A stretch of 64,000 nucleotides of DNA from Winogradskyella psychrotolerans (lineage in GTDB: Bacteria; Bacteroidota; Bacteroidia; Flavobacteriales; Flavobacteriaceae), in NCBI RefSeq assembly GCF_018860565.1, contig NZ_JAHKPS010000013.1, positions 184,413-248,412 on the forward strand, read 5' to 3'. The notes beneath the pieces are model-generated. The model made no database searches, was not told the DNA's origin, and saw only the letters and a program-made list of their open reading frames with translations. Below, piece after piece: positions 9,227 through 19,052 of the stretch. How positions within the stretch are numbered: the first letter of the stretch is position 1; each line of letters opens with the position of its first letter. The position numbers and the translations under genes are program-made.

Positions 9227-10177
9227 ATGAATATATCAGTAGTTATACCACTACTTAACGAAGAAGAATCTTTAAAAGAACTACACGATTGGATAGTATC
9301 AGTGATGCTATCCAATCAGTTTTCTTATGAAATTCTATTTATAGACGATGGCAGTACTGATAGGTCTTGGCATATTATTTCAGAACTTGCAGAAATAAAT
9401 CCTAGCGTTAAAGGGATTAGGTTTCTAAAAAACTTTGGAAAATCTCAAGCTTTACATGCTGGTTTTGCAAAAGCTGAAGGCGATGTTGTTATTACGATGG
9501 ATGCGGATTTGCAAGACAATCCAGAAGAAATCCCTGAACTTTACAAAATGATTACAGAAGACCATTTTGATTTGGTCTCTGGTTGGAAAAAGAAACGATA
9601 CGATTCTTACTTATCTAAAAACTTACCCTCAAAACTTTTTAATTGGGCAGCAAGACGAACATCTGGTGTGATCTTAAATGATTTTAATTGCGGTTTAAAG
9701 GCTTATTCAAATCAAGTTGTTAAGCACATTGATGTTTATGGCGAAATGCACCGCTACATCCCTGTTTTAGCCAAAAATGCTGGTTTTACTGCTATAGGAG
9801 AAAAAGTTGTACAGCACCAAGCCCGTAAATATGGGCATACAAAATTTGGGATGAATCGTTTTATCAATGGTTTCCTTGATTTAATAACCATTTGGTTTAT
9901 CTCTAGATTTGGAAAACGACCAATGCACCTCTTTGGAGCATTAGGAGTCGTAATGTCTATTATTGGTTTTGGCTTTTCTCTTTATTTGGGATTAGACAAA
10001 CTATTCTTTAATCCTACAGGTAGATTAATTACAGACAGGCCCCAATTTTATATTGCTTTATCTACTATGTTAATTGGAGTACAATTCTTCATTGCTGGTT
10101 TTTTAGGCGAACTTACTTTGCGATCTAACCGCCAACAGCAACGTTATTTTATTAAAGAAAATTTGAATCTATCCTAG
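9227..10177 (+). CDS. Family 2 glycosyltransferase (polyprenyl-phosphate sugar transferase type)
   Basis: 316 aa. GT2 domain with DDGS (40-43) and metal-binding DxD (Asp92, Asp94 in MDADLQDN), followed by two C-terminal transmembrane helices (about 232-256 and 272-296). This architecture is that of DPM1/GtrB/ArnC-like enzymes, which charge undecaprenyl phosphate with a sugar at the inner membrane. The sugar cannot be read from sequence. Confidence 0.85.
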   Translation: MNISVVIPLLNEEESLKELHDWIVSVMLSNQFSYEILFIDDGSTDRSWHIISELAEINPSVKGIRFLKNFGKSQALHAGFAKAEGDVVITMDADLQDNPEEIPELYKMITEDHFDLVSGWKKKRYDSYLSKNLPSKLFNWAARRTSGVILNDFNCGLKAYSNQVVKHIDVYGEMHRYIPVLAKNAGFTAIGEKVVQHQARKYGHTKFGMNRFINGFLDLITIWFISRFGKRPMHLFGALGVVMSIIGFGFSLYLGLDKLFFNPTGRLITDRPQFYIALSTMLIGVQFFIAGFLGELTLRSNRQQQRYFIKENLNLS

Positions 10178-10261
10178 CGATTAGAATTTATAGTCTTGTA
10201 AGTCCATTTCAAATTACGAATTGTTTATTTTTGTTATTGAATCCATTTTACTTATTTATAA

Positions 10262-11989
10262 ATGATACATATTAAGCCAGAAATTTTAGAACGTGTAAAC
10301 AGTTGGTTAACTCCAGCTTTTGATGAAGAATCGCAAAAACAAATCAAACACATGATTGCTTCTAATCCTAAAGATTTAGAAGAGAGTTTTTATAAAGATT
10401 TAGAATTTGGAACTGGTGGTATGCGAGGTATTATGGGACTTGGCACCAACAGAATAAACAAATATACTTTAGGAAAAAATACACAAGGGCTAAGTAATTA
10501 CTTAAAAGAGTCCTTTCCTAATGAAGAACTAAGAGTCGCTATTGCTTACGATTGTAGACATAATAGCAACACTTTTGGCAAGCTGGTCGCAGATGTCTTT
10601 TCTGCAAATGGAATTAAAGTCTTTTTATTTGAAGACTTAAGACCAACACCAGAGTTATCATTCGCCTTAAAGCATTTAAACTGTCATTGTGGAATTGTAT
10701 TAACAGCATCACACAATCCACCCGAATATAATGGTTACAAAGTGTATTGGCAAGATGGAGGTCAATTAGTGCCACCTCAAGATGCTGCAGTAATTAAAGA
10801 AATAAACCGATTAGATTATTCTGAAATTAAGTTTGAAGCGAATTCAGATTTAATTCAATATATAGGAAAAGACATTGATAACGTTTTTTTTGATGCCTCA
10901 GTGAGTAATGGTAGTTTTAATACACCTTCTAAAACTAAAGAAGATTTAAATATTGTATTTACATCTTTACACGGCACGTCTATCACAGCAATACCTGAGA
11001 CGCTCAAACGTGCAGGCTATACTAATGTAAACATTGTTGAAGAACAACGTATACCAAATGGAGATTTTCCAACCGTTGTTTCTCCCAACCCGGAAGAGCC
11101 AGAAGCCTTAAAAATGGCTATGGAATTAGCTAAAAAAGTAGATGGAGATATCGTTATTGGTACAGATCCAGATTGTGATCGTTTAGGTGTTGTAGTCCGT
11201 AATCTAGAAAATGAATTAGTGATTCTTAATGGTAATCAAACCATGGTATTAATGACTAATTTTCTATTAAAACAATGGAAAAAAGAAGGAAAAATTAATG
11301 GAAATCAATTTATTGCCTCTACAATTGTATCTACACCTATGATGTCTGTTTTAGCAAATGCATATAATGTAGAATGTAAAATTGGACTTACAGGCTTTAA
11401 ATGGATTGCTAAAATGATTAAAGATTTTCCTGAACTCGATTTTATTGGAGGTGGAGAAGAAAGTTTTGGGTTTATGGTTGGCGATTTCGTTAGAGATAAA
11501 GATGCTGTAACCTCTACTCTTTTGGCTTGCGAAATAGCTGCACAAGCTAAAGCCAATGGAAAAACAATGTATCAAGAATTAATTGATTTATATAAAGAAC
11601 ACGGTTTCTTTAAAGAACGGTTAGTTGCCTTAACTAAAAAAGGTATTGAAGGCGCACAAGAAATTAAACAAATGATGATTGATGCTAGAGAAAATCCTTT
11701 AAAAGAAATCAATGGAGAAAAAGTGGTCTTAATCGAAGACTATCAATTATCCATTTCTAAAAACCTTCAAACACAAGAAGAAACGACTATAGACATTCCA
11801 AAATCTAATGTTTTAATTTACTATACTGAAAATGGTAGTAAAATAGCACTAAGACCAAGTGGAACAGAACCAAAAATAAAATTCTATATCAGCGTAAATG
11901 CCGATCTTGACAATACGGCAGACTTTGCTTCAACGGAGCGGTTATTGGAAGATAGAATTGATGCTATCCTCAAGGATATGAATTTGTAA
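10262..11989 (+). CDS. Phosphosugar mutase (phosphoglucomutase/phosphomannomutase)
   Basis: 575 aa alpha-D-phosphohexomutase that interconverts hexose 1- and 6-phosphates. Catalytic phosphoserine Ser150 in [13 protein letters not shown], magnesium loop [10 protein letters not shown], sugar-binding GGEESFGF and phosphate-binding [12 protein letters not shown]. Long (PgcA/PGM2-like) form. The ABC exporter gene starts 3 nt after the stop, so they are cotranscribed. Confidence 0.92.
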   Translation: MIHIKPEILERVNSWLTPAFDEESQKQIKHMIASNPKDLEESFYKDLEFGTGGMRGIMGLGTNRINKYTLGKNTQGLSNYLKESFPNEELRVAIAYDCRHNSNTFGKLVADVFSANGIKVFLFEDLRPTPELSFALKHLNCHCGIVLTASHNPPEYNGYKVYWQDGGQLVPPQDAAVIKEINRLDYSEIKFEANSDLIQYIGKDIDNVFFDASVSNGSFNTPSKTKEDLNIVFTSLHGTSITAIPETLKRAGYTNVNIVEEQRIPNGDFPTVVSPNPEEPEALKMAMELAKKVDGDIVIGTDPDCDRLGVVVRNLENELVILNGNQTMVLMTNFLLKQWKKEGKINGNQFIASTIVSTPMMSVLANAYNVECKIGLTGFKWIAKMIKDFPELDFIGGGEESFGFMVGDFVRDKDAVTSTLLACEIAAQAKANGKTMYQELIDLYKEHGFFKERLVALTKKGIEGAQEIKQMMIDARENPLKEINGEKVVLIEDYQLSISKNLQTQEETTIDIPKSNVLIYYTENGSKIALRPSGTEPKIKFYISVNADLDNTADFASTERLLEDRIDAILKDMNL

Positions 11990-11992
11990 TTA

Positions 11993-13819
11993 ATGGACTA
12001 TATAAAAAAATTATCACGGTTTATAATTCCGTATAAAAAATTTGGTTACCTCAACATTTTCTTCAATGTGCTCTATGCGCTTTTTAGCACATTAGCCATG
12101 GTGGCTTTAATGCCAATGATTAATGTTTTATTTGGTGAAACCGAAAGGTTAAACGTAAAGCCTGTCTATAATGGCATTAGAGAGATTAAACCTTATGCCG
12201 AAGATTATTTAAATTATTTTGTAACTACAACTAACGATAGTGAAGGTCCGCAACGCACCTTACTGTATATGATTATGTTAATCATTAGTTTGTTTTTACT
12301 TAAAAATATTTTTAATTATCTCGCTTTATTTTTTATTACTTTTCTTAGAAATGGAGTTTTAAAAGACTTGAGAGATTCTATTTACAATAAAGTACTAACC
12401 TTACCTATTTCTTATTATTCTGAAAAGAAAAAAGGAGATATTATAGCCCGAATTTCTGGTGATGTTAATGAAGTAAAAAATTCACTACTTGCCGTATTAG
12501 AACTTATAGTAAAAGAACCTCTTACCATTGTTTTTGCAATTGTGACCATGTTTACAATTTCAGTAAAACTAACCATTTTTGTATTTATTTTTATTCCCGT
12601 AGCTGGATTAATTATTTCAAGAATAGGAAAAAGTTTGAAGAAAAAGTCTAGTCGTGTACAAACCGAACAAGGCGTATTTCTATCAACCTTAGAAGAAACC
12701 TTAAGTGGTCTAAAAGTGATAAAAGGCTTTAACTCAGAAGCACACTTTAATAAAAAGTTCCAGGACTCTACAACTCGTTTTTATAATTTTTCAAACAAAT
12801 TACTGAATCGTCAAAATTTAGCATCGCCTGCAAGTGAGTTTTTAGGTATTGCCACAATAGCTGCACTACTATGGTATGGTGGCAGCATGGTATTAATAGA
12901 GAATAGCCTTTCTGGAGGTGCCTTTATAACTTATATGGCCTTAGCATACCAAATTTTAACTCCTGCCAAAGCTATTAGTAAGGCCAGTTATAAAGTAAAA
13001 GCAGGTAATGCAGCGGCCGACCGTGTTTTAGAAATTATTGAAACACCTTCTGTACTTGAAGATAAGCCCAATGCTAAAGTTAAAACCAATTTTACTTCAG
13101 CACTACATTTAAATAATATCTCTTTTAAATACGAAGACGATTTAGTCCTCAAAAACTTTACGCTACAAGTCCCTAAAGGGAAAAGCGTTGCCTTAGTTGG
13201 GCAATCTGGAAGCGGGAAAAGTACTATTGCCAATTTAGTGACACGCTTTTACGATGTAAATGAAGGCAGCATTAAAATAGACGATGACAATATAAAAGAT
13301 ATTACAAAACACTCGTTAAGAAATTTAATGGGATTAGTAACTCAAGATTCCATCTTATTTAATGACAGTATTAAAAACAATATTCTTTTAGGCAAAGAAA
13401 ATGCTACAGATGAAGAAATAATAGACGCTTTAAAAATTGCTAATGCTTGGGAGTTTGTTAAAGACTTACCTAAAGGCATAGAAACTAATATTGGCGATTC
13501 AGGAAACAAATTGTCTGGTGGACAAAAACAACGTTTAAGTATTGCAAGAGCTGTACTAAAAAATCCACCAATTATGATTTTAGATGAAGCCACCTCAGCT
13601 TTAGATACAGAAAGCGAACGCTTAGTTCAAGATGCTTTAGAAAACATGATGAAAAACAGAACCTCTATTGTTATTGCACACCGCTTATCTACAATCCAAA
13701 ATGCAGATCAAATTGTGGTAATGCAAAAAGGTGAGATTGCAGAACAAGGCACTCATGCAGAACTGATTGCTAAAAATGGAGTTTACAGAAAACTTGTTGA
13801 TATGCAAAGCTTTGAGTAA
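11993..13819 (+). CDS. MsbA-like ABC exporter (fused permease and ATPase)
   Basis: 608 aa with six transmembrane segments in the first 330 residues and a nucleotide-binding domain: Walker A GQSGSGKST near 401, signature LSGGQKQR near 507, Walker B IMILDEAT near 527 and H-loop IAHRLST near 562. Works as a homodimer. A lipid A-core flippase role (MsbA) is the best guess in a Gram-negative that carries it next to sugar genes, but drug or lipid export cannot be excluded. Confidence 0.85.
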   Translation: MDYIKKLSRFIIPYKKFGYLNIFFNVLYALFSTLAMVALMPMINVLFGETERLNVKPVYNGIREIKPYAEDYLNYFVTTTNDSEGPQRTLLYMIMLIISLFLLKNIFNYLALFFITFLRNGVLKDLRDSIYNKVLTLPISYYSEKKKGDIIARISGDVNEVKNSLLAVLELIVKEPLTIVFAIVTMFTISVKLTIFVFIFIPVAGLIISRIGKSLKKKSSRVQTEQGVFLSTLEETLSGLKVIKGFNSEAHFNKKFQDSTTRFYNFSNKLLNRQNLASPASEFLGIATIAALLWYGGSMVLIENSLSGGAFITYMALAYQILTPAKAISKASYKVKAGNAAADRVLEIIETPSVLEDKPNAKVKTNFTSALHLNNISFKYEDDLVLKNFTLQVPKGKSVALVGQSGSGKSTIANLVTRFYDVNEGSIKIDDDNIKDITKHSLRNLMGLVTQDSILFNDSIKNNILLGKENATDEEIIDALKIANAWEFVKDLPKGIETNIGDSGNKLSGGQKQRLSIARAVLKNPPIMILDEATSALDTESERLVQDALENMMKNRTSIVIAHRLSTIQNADQIVVMQKGEIAEQGTHAELIAKNGVYRKLVDMQSFE

Positions 13820-13843
13820 TACAAAATTTTCGTTTTAATACAT

Positions 13844-13880
13844 AAAAAAGGATGCATAATTAAATGCATCCTTTTTCTTT
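13844..13880 (+). terminator. Rho-independent terminator after the ABC exporter
   Basis: 13-bp stem (aaaaaggatgcat pairing with atgcatccttttt, loop 13858-13863) followed by T-rich sequence. The rest of the roughly 296-nt gap to 14116 holds only the sigma-gene promoter as far as I can see. Confidence 0.85.
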
Positions 13881-14071
13881 TGTTACCAGATTTGGGGAAC
13901 TGATAACGGTAAATAGGTTAAGCTAAGACAAACATATACTAAATAAATATACTACACAAGAAAAAAGTGTATTTTATCGTGTTTTTATGCTTTTTATCGA
14001 AAATATCAAACTTAACAAGCTGATAATCAACAAAAGCAAATTCCTTAAATTTTCACTATTAATTTACAATT

Positions 14072-14097
14072 AAACTTTTAGTAATTTAACGCGTCTA
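14072..14097 (+). promoter_or_regulatory. Putative ECF-type promoter of the first sigma operon
   Basis: AAAC (14072-14075), 17 nt, GTCTA (14093-14097). This fits the general ECF pattern AAC/GTCTA, ends 18 nt before the TTG start, and has the same 17-nt spacing as the second sigma factor's promoters. Suggests autoregulation. Confidence 0.5.
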
Positions 14098-14115
14098 ATA
14101 TATAAAGTAAATCAT

Positions 14116-14658
14116 TTGATTAACGAATTAGAATTCATAAAACGTTTACAAAACCCAGAGTCTAAAGAGGCTGCTTTTAGGGAGTTATTGCAGCTTTATA
14201 AAGAACGTTTATATTGGCATATTAGAAAAATTGTGATTAATCATAATGATGCTGATGATGCACTTCAGAATACTTTTATAAAAATCTATCGTAGTATTGA
14301 TAAATTTAAGGGAGACAGCATGTTATTTTCTTGGATGTACAGAATTGCAACTAATGAATCTATTACGCTCATTAATAAAAATGCTAAGCGACTACAGATT
14401 ACAAATGAAGAGCATCAACAAAAGGCCATTAATAATTTGACAGCAGATGTTTATTTTGAAGGAGATGACATTCAACTAAAATTACAAAAAGCTATAGCTA
14501 CACTGCCTGAAAAGCAACAGCTGGTATTTAACATGAGGTATTTTGACGATTTAAAATATAAAGATATGGCAGAAATATTAGATACTAGTGAAGGAGCATT
14601 AAAAGCATCGTATCATATAGCAGCTAAAAAGATTGAAGCATTTTTAACTTCAGATTAA
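14116..14658 (+). CDS. ECF RNA polymerase sigma factor (first of two)
   Basis: 180 aa. Region 2 (about 25-95) with DADDALQNTFIKIYRSIDKFKG and WMYRIATNESI; region 4 (about 125-175) with LPEKQQLVFNMRYFDDLKYKDMAE and the helix-turn-helix. No region 3, as in group 4 sigma factors. Start is TTG 14116; the next Met is inside region 2. It is followed by a single-TM protein and a Spy-like protein, a typical signal-sensing triad. Confidence 0.9.
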   Translation: MINELEFIKRLQNPESKEAAFRELLQLYKERLYWHIRKIVINHNDADDALQNTFIKIYRSIDKFKGDSMLFSWMYRIATNESITLINKNAKRLQITNEEHQQKAINNLTADVYFEGDDIQLKLQKAIATLPEKQQLVFNMRYFDDLKYKDMAEILDTSEGALKASYHIAAKKIEAFLTSD

Positions 14659-14748
14659 ACCATTTTAGAAATTTGAAGTCTTAATACATAGAATACAGAA
14701 TATAACGTCAGTTTCAAGAAAACAGATACTGAAGTAAGTTCAGCAAAC

Positions 14749-15252
14749 ATGAAAAAAGAACGCATCCATAACATTAAAGATTCGGGATTTAAAACGCCAG
14801 ATCACTATTTTGAATCTTTAGACAATCAAATTTTTGAACGTCTAAATGAAAAAGAAATAATTAGCGGTTCTAAAACTCCTGGCTTTACTGTTCCTAATAA
14901 TTATTTTAATTCGGTTGAAACTAAAATTTTAGAAGAGCTTAAAACAACAACTAAAAAACCAGTAATTACATTAAAATCTAGAAATACATTTTATTACATT
15001 GCTGGTATTGCTGCTAGTTTTGTATTACTTTTTAGCTTAGTATTTAATAAGGATCGTATTTCTTTTGAAAACATAGATACTGCACTCATTGAAAATTATT
15101 TATATTATGAAGAATATACCAATGATGATTTTGCCTCTTTGTTTAAAACTAGCGATATTTCAGAAACCGATTTTATAGATATAAACATTTCAGAAGAAAC
15201 ACTAAATCAATATTTCGAAAACATAGAACCAGAAGACCTAATTTTTGAATAA
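14749..15252 (+). CDS. Single-TM protein, probable anti-sigma factor of the first ECF factor
   Basis: 167 aa. One transmembrane helix (about 82-99), a cytoplasmic N-terminus and an acidic periplasmic C-terminus. The N-terminus carries two copies of the pattern GFxxPxxYFxSxxxxIxExL (about residues 12-31 and 46-65). There is no classical zinc anti-sigma motif. Role inferred from its place between an ECF sigma gene and a Spy-like gene (8 nt before the latter). Confidence 0.6.
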   Translation: MKKERIHNIKDSGFKTPDHYFESLDNQIFERLNEKEIISGSKTPGFTVPNNYFNSVETKILEELKTTTKKPVITLKSRNTFYYIAGIAASFVLLFSLVFNKDRISFENIDTALIENYLYYEEYTNDDFASLFKTSDISETDFIDINISEETLNQYFENIEPEDLIFE

Positions 15253-15260
15253 AAAAGTTT

Positions 15261-15704
15261 ATGAAAACAATACAGACAATCATTCTTACATTATTTGTTT
15301 CTGCCAGCTTATTTGCGCAAAAACTAGATAGAGAAAAAATTAAAGCCCTAAAAATTGCTCATATTACCGAGCAATTAGACTTAACTAAAACTGAGGCACA
15401 GAAATTTTGGCCAATATATAATGCTAATGAAGATGCAGAAGACAAACTTAGAGAGCAATCTATGGAAAGGCGAAAAGAAAAAAGGCCTGAAGACCTTTCT
15501 GAAACTGAAGCCAAATCCCTATTATTAGATATGGAAAAAATGGAAAAACAAAAGGTAGCCATACACTCTAAAATGTTAAATGAATTGCTAGAAATTCTTC
15601 CTGCCAAAAAAATAATAAAATTGTATCAGGCAGAGCGATCCTTTAAACATAAAATGTTTGAAGAATATAAAAAACGCCATACCAATGAAAAAGGTAATCG
15701 CTAA
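15261..15704 (+). CDS. Spy/CpxP-like periplasmic protein (ECF sensor type)
   Basis: 147 aa. Signal peptide ending SLFAQ, then an all-helical, highly charged body with the LDLTKTEAQKFWPIYN segment typical of LTxxQ-like proteins and KMEKQK repeats. Proteins of this size and position are often labelled sensor of ECF-type sigma factor in flavobacteria. Probably the periplasmic signal-binding or chaperone partner of the upstream TM protein. Confidence 0.7.
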   Translation: MKTIQTIILTLFVSASLFAQKLDREKIKALKIAHITEQLDLTKTEAQKFWPIYNANEDAEDKLREQSMERRKEKRPEDLSETEAKSLLLDMEKMEKQKVAIHSKMLNELLEILPAKKIIKLYQAERSFKHKMFEEYKKRHTNEKGNR

Positions 15705-15714
15705 TAAAAAAGAC

Positions 15715-15748
15715 AAAAAGGAAACTTAAACAGTTTCCTTTTTTTTAT
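15715..15748. terminator. Rho-independent terminator between convergent operons
   Basis: 12-bp perfect stem (15715-15726 with 15732-15743), 5-nt loop, A and T runs on the two sides. Serves the first sigma triad (+) and possibly the YCF48-like gene (-). Confidence 0.85.
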
Positions 15749-16830
15749 TCTCTAAAATTAAGTTTGCTTATTCTTCCCTTTCCTGCTGCATAAGCCACAG
15801 AATCATTTAAAAACCGAATGGTATAAAAGCCTTCATCACTTAAATGTGTCCAAGATTCTCCAGCATCATTACTATAATCAATACCTTTAAAACCAATAGC
15901 GACGAGTTCCTTTCCATCTGAGTTTGGAATGTATTGCACACAACTCCTATAACCAGGACCTCTTCCATTAGCCACAACTTGCCAAGTTTTTCCTCCATCA
16001 CTAGTTCTTATCTTATTGTTTAAAGTATCGTTTGGCTTGGTGTAATCTCCACCTATAGCGAATCCATTTTGTTCATCGTAAAAGTCTAAAGAATATATTC
16101 CTGTAGTTGCTCTACCTTGAATAATAGGAGTTTCAAATACCTCCCAAGTTCTGCCTTTGTTTGGTGAGTATAATATTCTGCTTGCTTTGCCACCTGTAGC
16201 AACCCAAGTGTGATCTCCTACAATAGAAATATTGGTATCACTTGCAGCAAAAGCAGCTTCTCCTTCTTTAGTCTTTGGTAAATCCTCGCAAGATAGCTTT
16301 GTCCATGTATTTCCGCCATCTCTTGTGATGATGATGCTCATACAATCGTCTGTTGGATCACCAATGGCAATACCTTCTTCATCGTTCCAGAAGTTCATGG
16401 CATCGTAGAAGGCTTTTTCATCTTCTTCCTCATATATCAATTTAGGATTTTTCGCTTTTCTAGATAGTTTATACAATCGTCCAGGATTAGCTATCGAGAC
16501 AGCAAAAAGGTTTCCATTCACTTCTTCAATTGCTCTAAAATGAAGTGGCTTTTCATTATAATTAAGTATATACTTAAAGTGATTTTTTCCGGTATTTACA
16601 TTCAGCTCATTAAGGTTAATCTTAAACTCGGAACTTAATGCATGTTTTCCTAAATGATCGGAACTTCCATATAACAAGTATTCATTATTAAAATCAATAG
16701 CTCTAACACTTAATGTAGAATCTTCTACTATTGGTTCTAAAATGACCTTAGAAAAAACTTCCGGTCTTATATATTCATCTTTACAAGAATTACAAAAAAC
16801 GAAGCAAAGTAATAGCAATATAAATCTCAT
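15745..16830 (-). CDS. YCF48-like/BNR beta-propeller lipoprotein
   Basis: 361 aa from ATG 16830; an in-frame TTG 6 nt upstream is less likely. Lipobox in FCNSC. Repeated Asp-box-like strands (ITRDGGNTWTKL, RTSDGGKTWQVV, YSNDAGESWTHL) indicate a six- or seven-bladed propeller like YCF48 or sialidase-fold proteins, without visible catalytic residues. Lipid-anchored, outward-facing. Lies downstream of the SCO gene on the same strand, but a hairpin separates them. Confidence 0.7.
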   Translation of the reverse strand: MRFILLLLCFVFCNSCKDEYIRPEVFSKVILEPIVEDSTLSVRAIDFNNEYLLYGSSDHLGKHALSSEFKINLNELNVNTGKNHFKYILNYNEKPLHFRAIEEVNGNLFAVSIANPGRLYKLSRKAKNPKLIYEEEDEKAFYDAMNFWNDEEGIAIGDPTDDCMSIIITRDGGNTWTKLSCEDLPKTKEGEAAFAASDTNISIVGDHTWVATGGKASRILYSPNKGRTWEVFETPIIQGRATTGIYSLDFYDEQNGFAIGGDYTKPNDTLNNKIRTSDGGKTWQVVANGRGPGYRSCVQYIPNSDGKELVAIGFKGIDYSNDAGESWTHLSDEGFYTIRFLNDSVAYAAGKGRISKLNFRE

Positions 16831-16855
16831 ATTCAATAATTTTCCCTAAAAATAG

Positions 16856-16886
16856 AAAAGCTCTACGATATAATCGTAAAGCCTTT
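16856..16886 (-). terminator. Hairpin terminator after the SCO gene
   Basis: 9-bp stem with one mismatch (16861-16869 with 16873-16881), 3-nt loop, followed on the minus strand by a T run. Probably attenuates read-through from the YHYH-MORN-SCO operon into the YCF48-like gene. Confidence 0.6.
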
Positions 16887-16923
16887 CTACAAATCAATCT
16901 TAATCAATCAAATCAAGGTCTTT

Positions 16924-17577
16924 TTATTTTTCGTTTTTTAAGGTTTTTACATCTGTTATTAATTGTTGAACAGCTGTTTTATTTAAACCATTATAAATTC
17001 CACGTATGTGTTTGTCTTTATCTATTAGCACAAAATTTTCAGTATGCAAAAAGTCATCCTCTGTTTTTTCTTCACCTAAATTTTCTTCAACAAAATAAAA
17101 TTTACGACCTAAGTCATAAATAGTTTTCCGTTCGCCTGTAACTAAATGCCATTTGGCACTTACAACATCTTTAGCCTCTGCATAATCTTTTAAAACTTGG
17201 ATAGAATCTGTTTCTGGTGTTACAGAATGTGACAATAGTAAAACCTCATCATCATTAATAAATTCGTCTTGTAAAATCGACATATTTGCTGTCATCTTTG
17301 GACAAATACCAGGACAAGTTGTAAAGAAAAAATCTGTGATATAAATTTTGTCTTCAAAAGTTTTCTCAGTGACTTTTTTCCCGTCTTGGTTTACTAAACT
17401 AAAGCTTGGTATTTTATGAAAGTTTTTTAATTCTTCGTCTCCTTTATACAACCAATGTGGTGTAAAACTGGCTTCACTATAATAAGGAAGTGTAGCGACT
17501 CTACTTGTTTTTACTTTAGTTTCCTCCTTACAACTCAGCAGTATACATACTAAAAATAAAATACTATATTTTTTCAT
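16924..17577 (-). CDS. SCO1/SenC-family copper-binding lipoprotein
   Basis: 217 aa from ATG 17577. Lipobox with Cys16 (LLSC). Thioredoxin-like fold with the SCO copper site: Cys88 and Cys92 in TTCPGICPKM and His178 in LHTENFVLID. SCO proteins deliver copper or reduce thiols for cytochrome oxidase CuA or other cuproproteins. Here it is not beside oxidase genes but overlaps a MORN lipoprotein gene by 14 nt in a putative ECF regulon, so its client may be a different extracytoplasmic protein. Confidence 0.85.
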   Translation of the reverse strand: MKKYSILFLVCILLSCKEETKVKTSRVATLPYYSEASFTPHWLYKGDEELKNFHKIPSFSLVNQDGKKVTEKTFEDKIYITDFFFTTCPGICPKMTANMSILQDEFINDDEVLLLSHSVTPETDSIQVLKDYAEAKDVVSAKWHLVTGERKTIYDLGRKFYFVEENLGEEKTEDDFLHTENFVLIDKDKHIRGIYNGLNKTAVQQLITDVKTLKNEK

Positions 17578-18199
17578 CTTGAACAATTTCTTCTTCTAGT
17601 TGGAAACACAAATTGGCACGTTTTAATCCGAAAATACGTCCATTTTTGGCCTCGTAATTATTATAGATTTTTCCGTTACGTCTCCATGCTTTTTGCATGC
17701 CTTCTTCCTTACCATTAACAATGATCATTTGTTTAAACTTTTCACCCGTAACATACCACTGTTTTTGAATACCGTTTGCTACTCCATCTATATAATGTGA
17801 CTCTGATCTAAGGTTACCATTAAACCACCATGATTTTGAGACACCATCTAACTTTCCGTTTACATAATAGGCTTCAAAACTCAATAAACCATCTTCAAAC
17901 CATTTTTTATAAACTCCTTCTCTTATTCCGTTAGTGTAATTAATTATTTCAGCTTTATTACCATTAAGATAATTTAAAACTGAAGTTCCTGTAAAAGGCT
18001 TGCCTCTATAATAAACAAGCCCAACATTTTGATTCAATATTAATTGCGACTTAGCAACACTTAGTTCCTTTATCTCATTAACTTGAACCATAGCTAGTAC
18101 TTCATTTTTATGGCCTTCATTTTGACAATTAAAAAAGAATACTAAACTGAAAATTATACAGCTTTTATTGAATATTACTTGGAGTTCCTTGATAGTCAC
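17564..18199 (-). CDS. MORN-repeat (YwqK-type) lipoprotein
   Basis: 211 aa. The start is GTG 18199, which overlaps the YHYH gene by 35 nt; no nearby ATG gives a full signal. Lipobox in FFNC. At least five MORN-like repeats, for example GVYKKWFEDGLLSFEAYYVNG and GVSKSWWFNGNLRSESHYIDG. Such proteins are annotated as YwqK-family antitoxin by similarity, but nothing here supports a toxin-antitoxin role. Coupled translation with both neighbours is likely. Confidence 0.75.
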   Translation of the reverse strand: MTIKELQVIFNKSCIIFSLVFFFNCQNEGHKNEVLAMVQVNEIKELSVAKSQLILNQNVGLVYYRGKPFTGTSVLNYLNGNKAEIINYTNGIREGVYKKWFEDGLLSFEAYYVNGKLDGVSKSWWFNGNLRSESHYIDGVANGIQKQWYVTGEKFKQMIIVNGKEEGMQKAWRRNGKIYNNYEAKNGRIFGLKRANLCFQLEEEIVQDEKI

Positions 18200-18998
18200 C
18201 TGGGAATAAAATATAGTATTGGTTTAAGTATAATTCGTTTTGAATATGATAATGATACTCGGCAGTTGTTGTATGCTGTGTTGTGCTTGTATGTCCGCCT
18301 GAAGCATCTAAATCTGTAGGATATGTTCCTGTTGAGTTACATTTTCTTCCATATAAGAAAAACCCATCTGCTATAATTCCTATTAAATCATCATCGTTAT
18401 TTGACCATGCTTTTGGTTCTAAATGATAATGGTAGCTTTGTGGCCCAGTATGTGCTGCAGTATAATCTAAAGATCCTACGGCATTATCTAGAGGAATATT
18501 TGGTCCTTCTTCATCATTATAGATTACAGCTCCTGAAACTGAAATACCAATAGCGCCTAATCCTGTTGCAGTAGAGCTACTGGCCAAAGTAGGACTTGCT
18601 GAAACTGTTAATGTATACGCCCCATTAAAATCATCAATATTTCCGGGTGCCATCTGATCATAAGAGGTTATTGTAGGTTCTACCCAAAGCGGATGGTTAG
18701 AACTTGATACTGTAGTCATAGTATTACCTTCAGGACCTGTTATTGTTCTAGATGTTGTATTAGACCAATACGGAGAGGTATGATCTGGCAAGCCATTAGT
18801 TTGAATAACTACGTTATTTCCACTTAATGCTATTGTTGTATTATCTGTATTAAAATCGGCAAAGGCAGCATGAAGTTCTGTTACCTCTCCATCATCTCCA
18901 GCATCGTCTGTTGATGTTGAACTATCATCTGAAGAACAAGCAATTGTAACAGCAAAAAGCATTAATATTAAGGCTAATAATTTGAATATATTTTTCAT
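18165..18998 (-). CDS. YHYH-domain lipoprotein
   Basis: 277 aa. Lipobox Cys21 (VTIAC) followed by a Ser/Asp-rich linker. The C-terminal domain carries two YHYH motifs (SYHYHLEPKAW and AEYHYHIQNEL). The two His-Tyr-His sets and nearby GYSxDGFFLYG-like segment (GIIADGFFLYGRK) define the YHYH family, whose biochemical role is not established; metal binding is plausible. It is first in a four-gene minus-strand run and has its own CAAG-N17-cAGAT-type ECF promoter. Confidence 0.8.
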   Translation of the reverse strand: MKNIFKLLALILMLFAVTIACSSDDSSTSTDDAGDDGEVTELHAAFADFNTDNTTIALSGNNVVIQTNGLPDHTSPYWSNTTSRTITGPEGNTMTTVSSSNHPLWVEPTITSYDQMAPGNIDDFNGAYTLTVSASPTLASSSTATGLGAIGISVSGAVIYNDEEGPNIPLDNAVGSLDYTAAHTGPQSYHYHLEPKAWSNNDDDLIGIIADGFFLYGRKCNSTGTYPTDLDASGGHTSTTQHTTTAEYHYHIQNELYLNQYYILFPGDYQGTPSNIQ

Positions 18999-19052
18999 AA
19001 TTTTAATTTTATTAGTGGTTTTGTATGATATTTTTTTAGGCCGTTTATTATT

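Noticed and set aside
17564..18199. Toxin-antitoxin module because of YwqK-like MORN repeats
   Set aside because: The protein is a lipoprotein with no toxin gene next to it; the name is only a family label.
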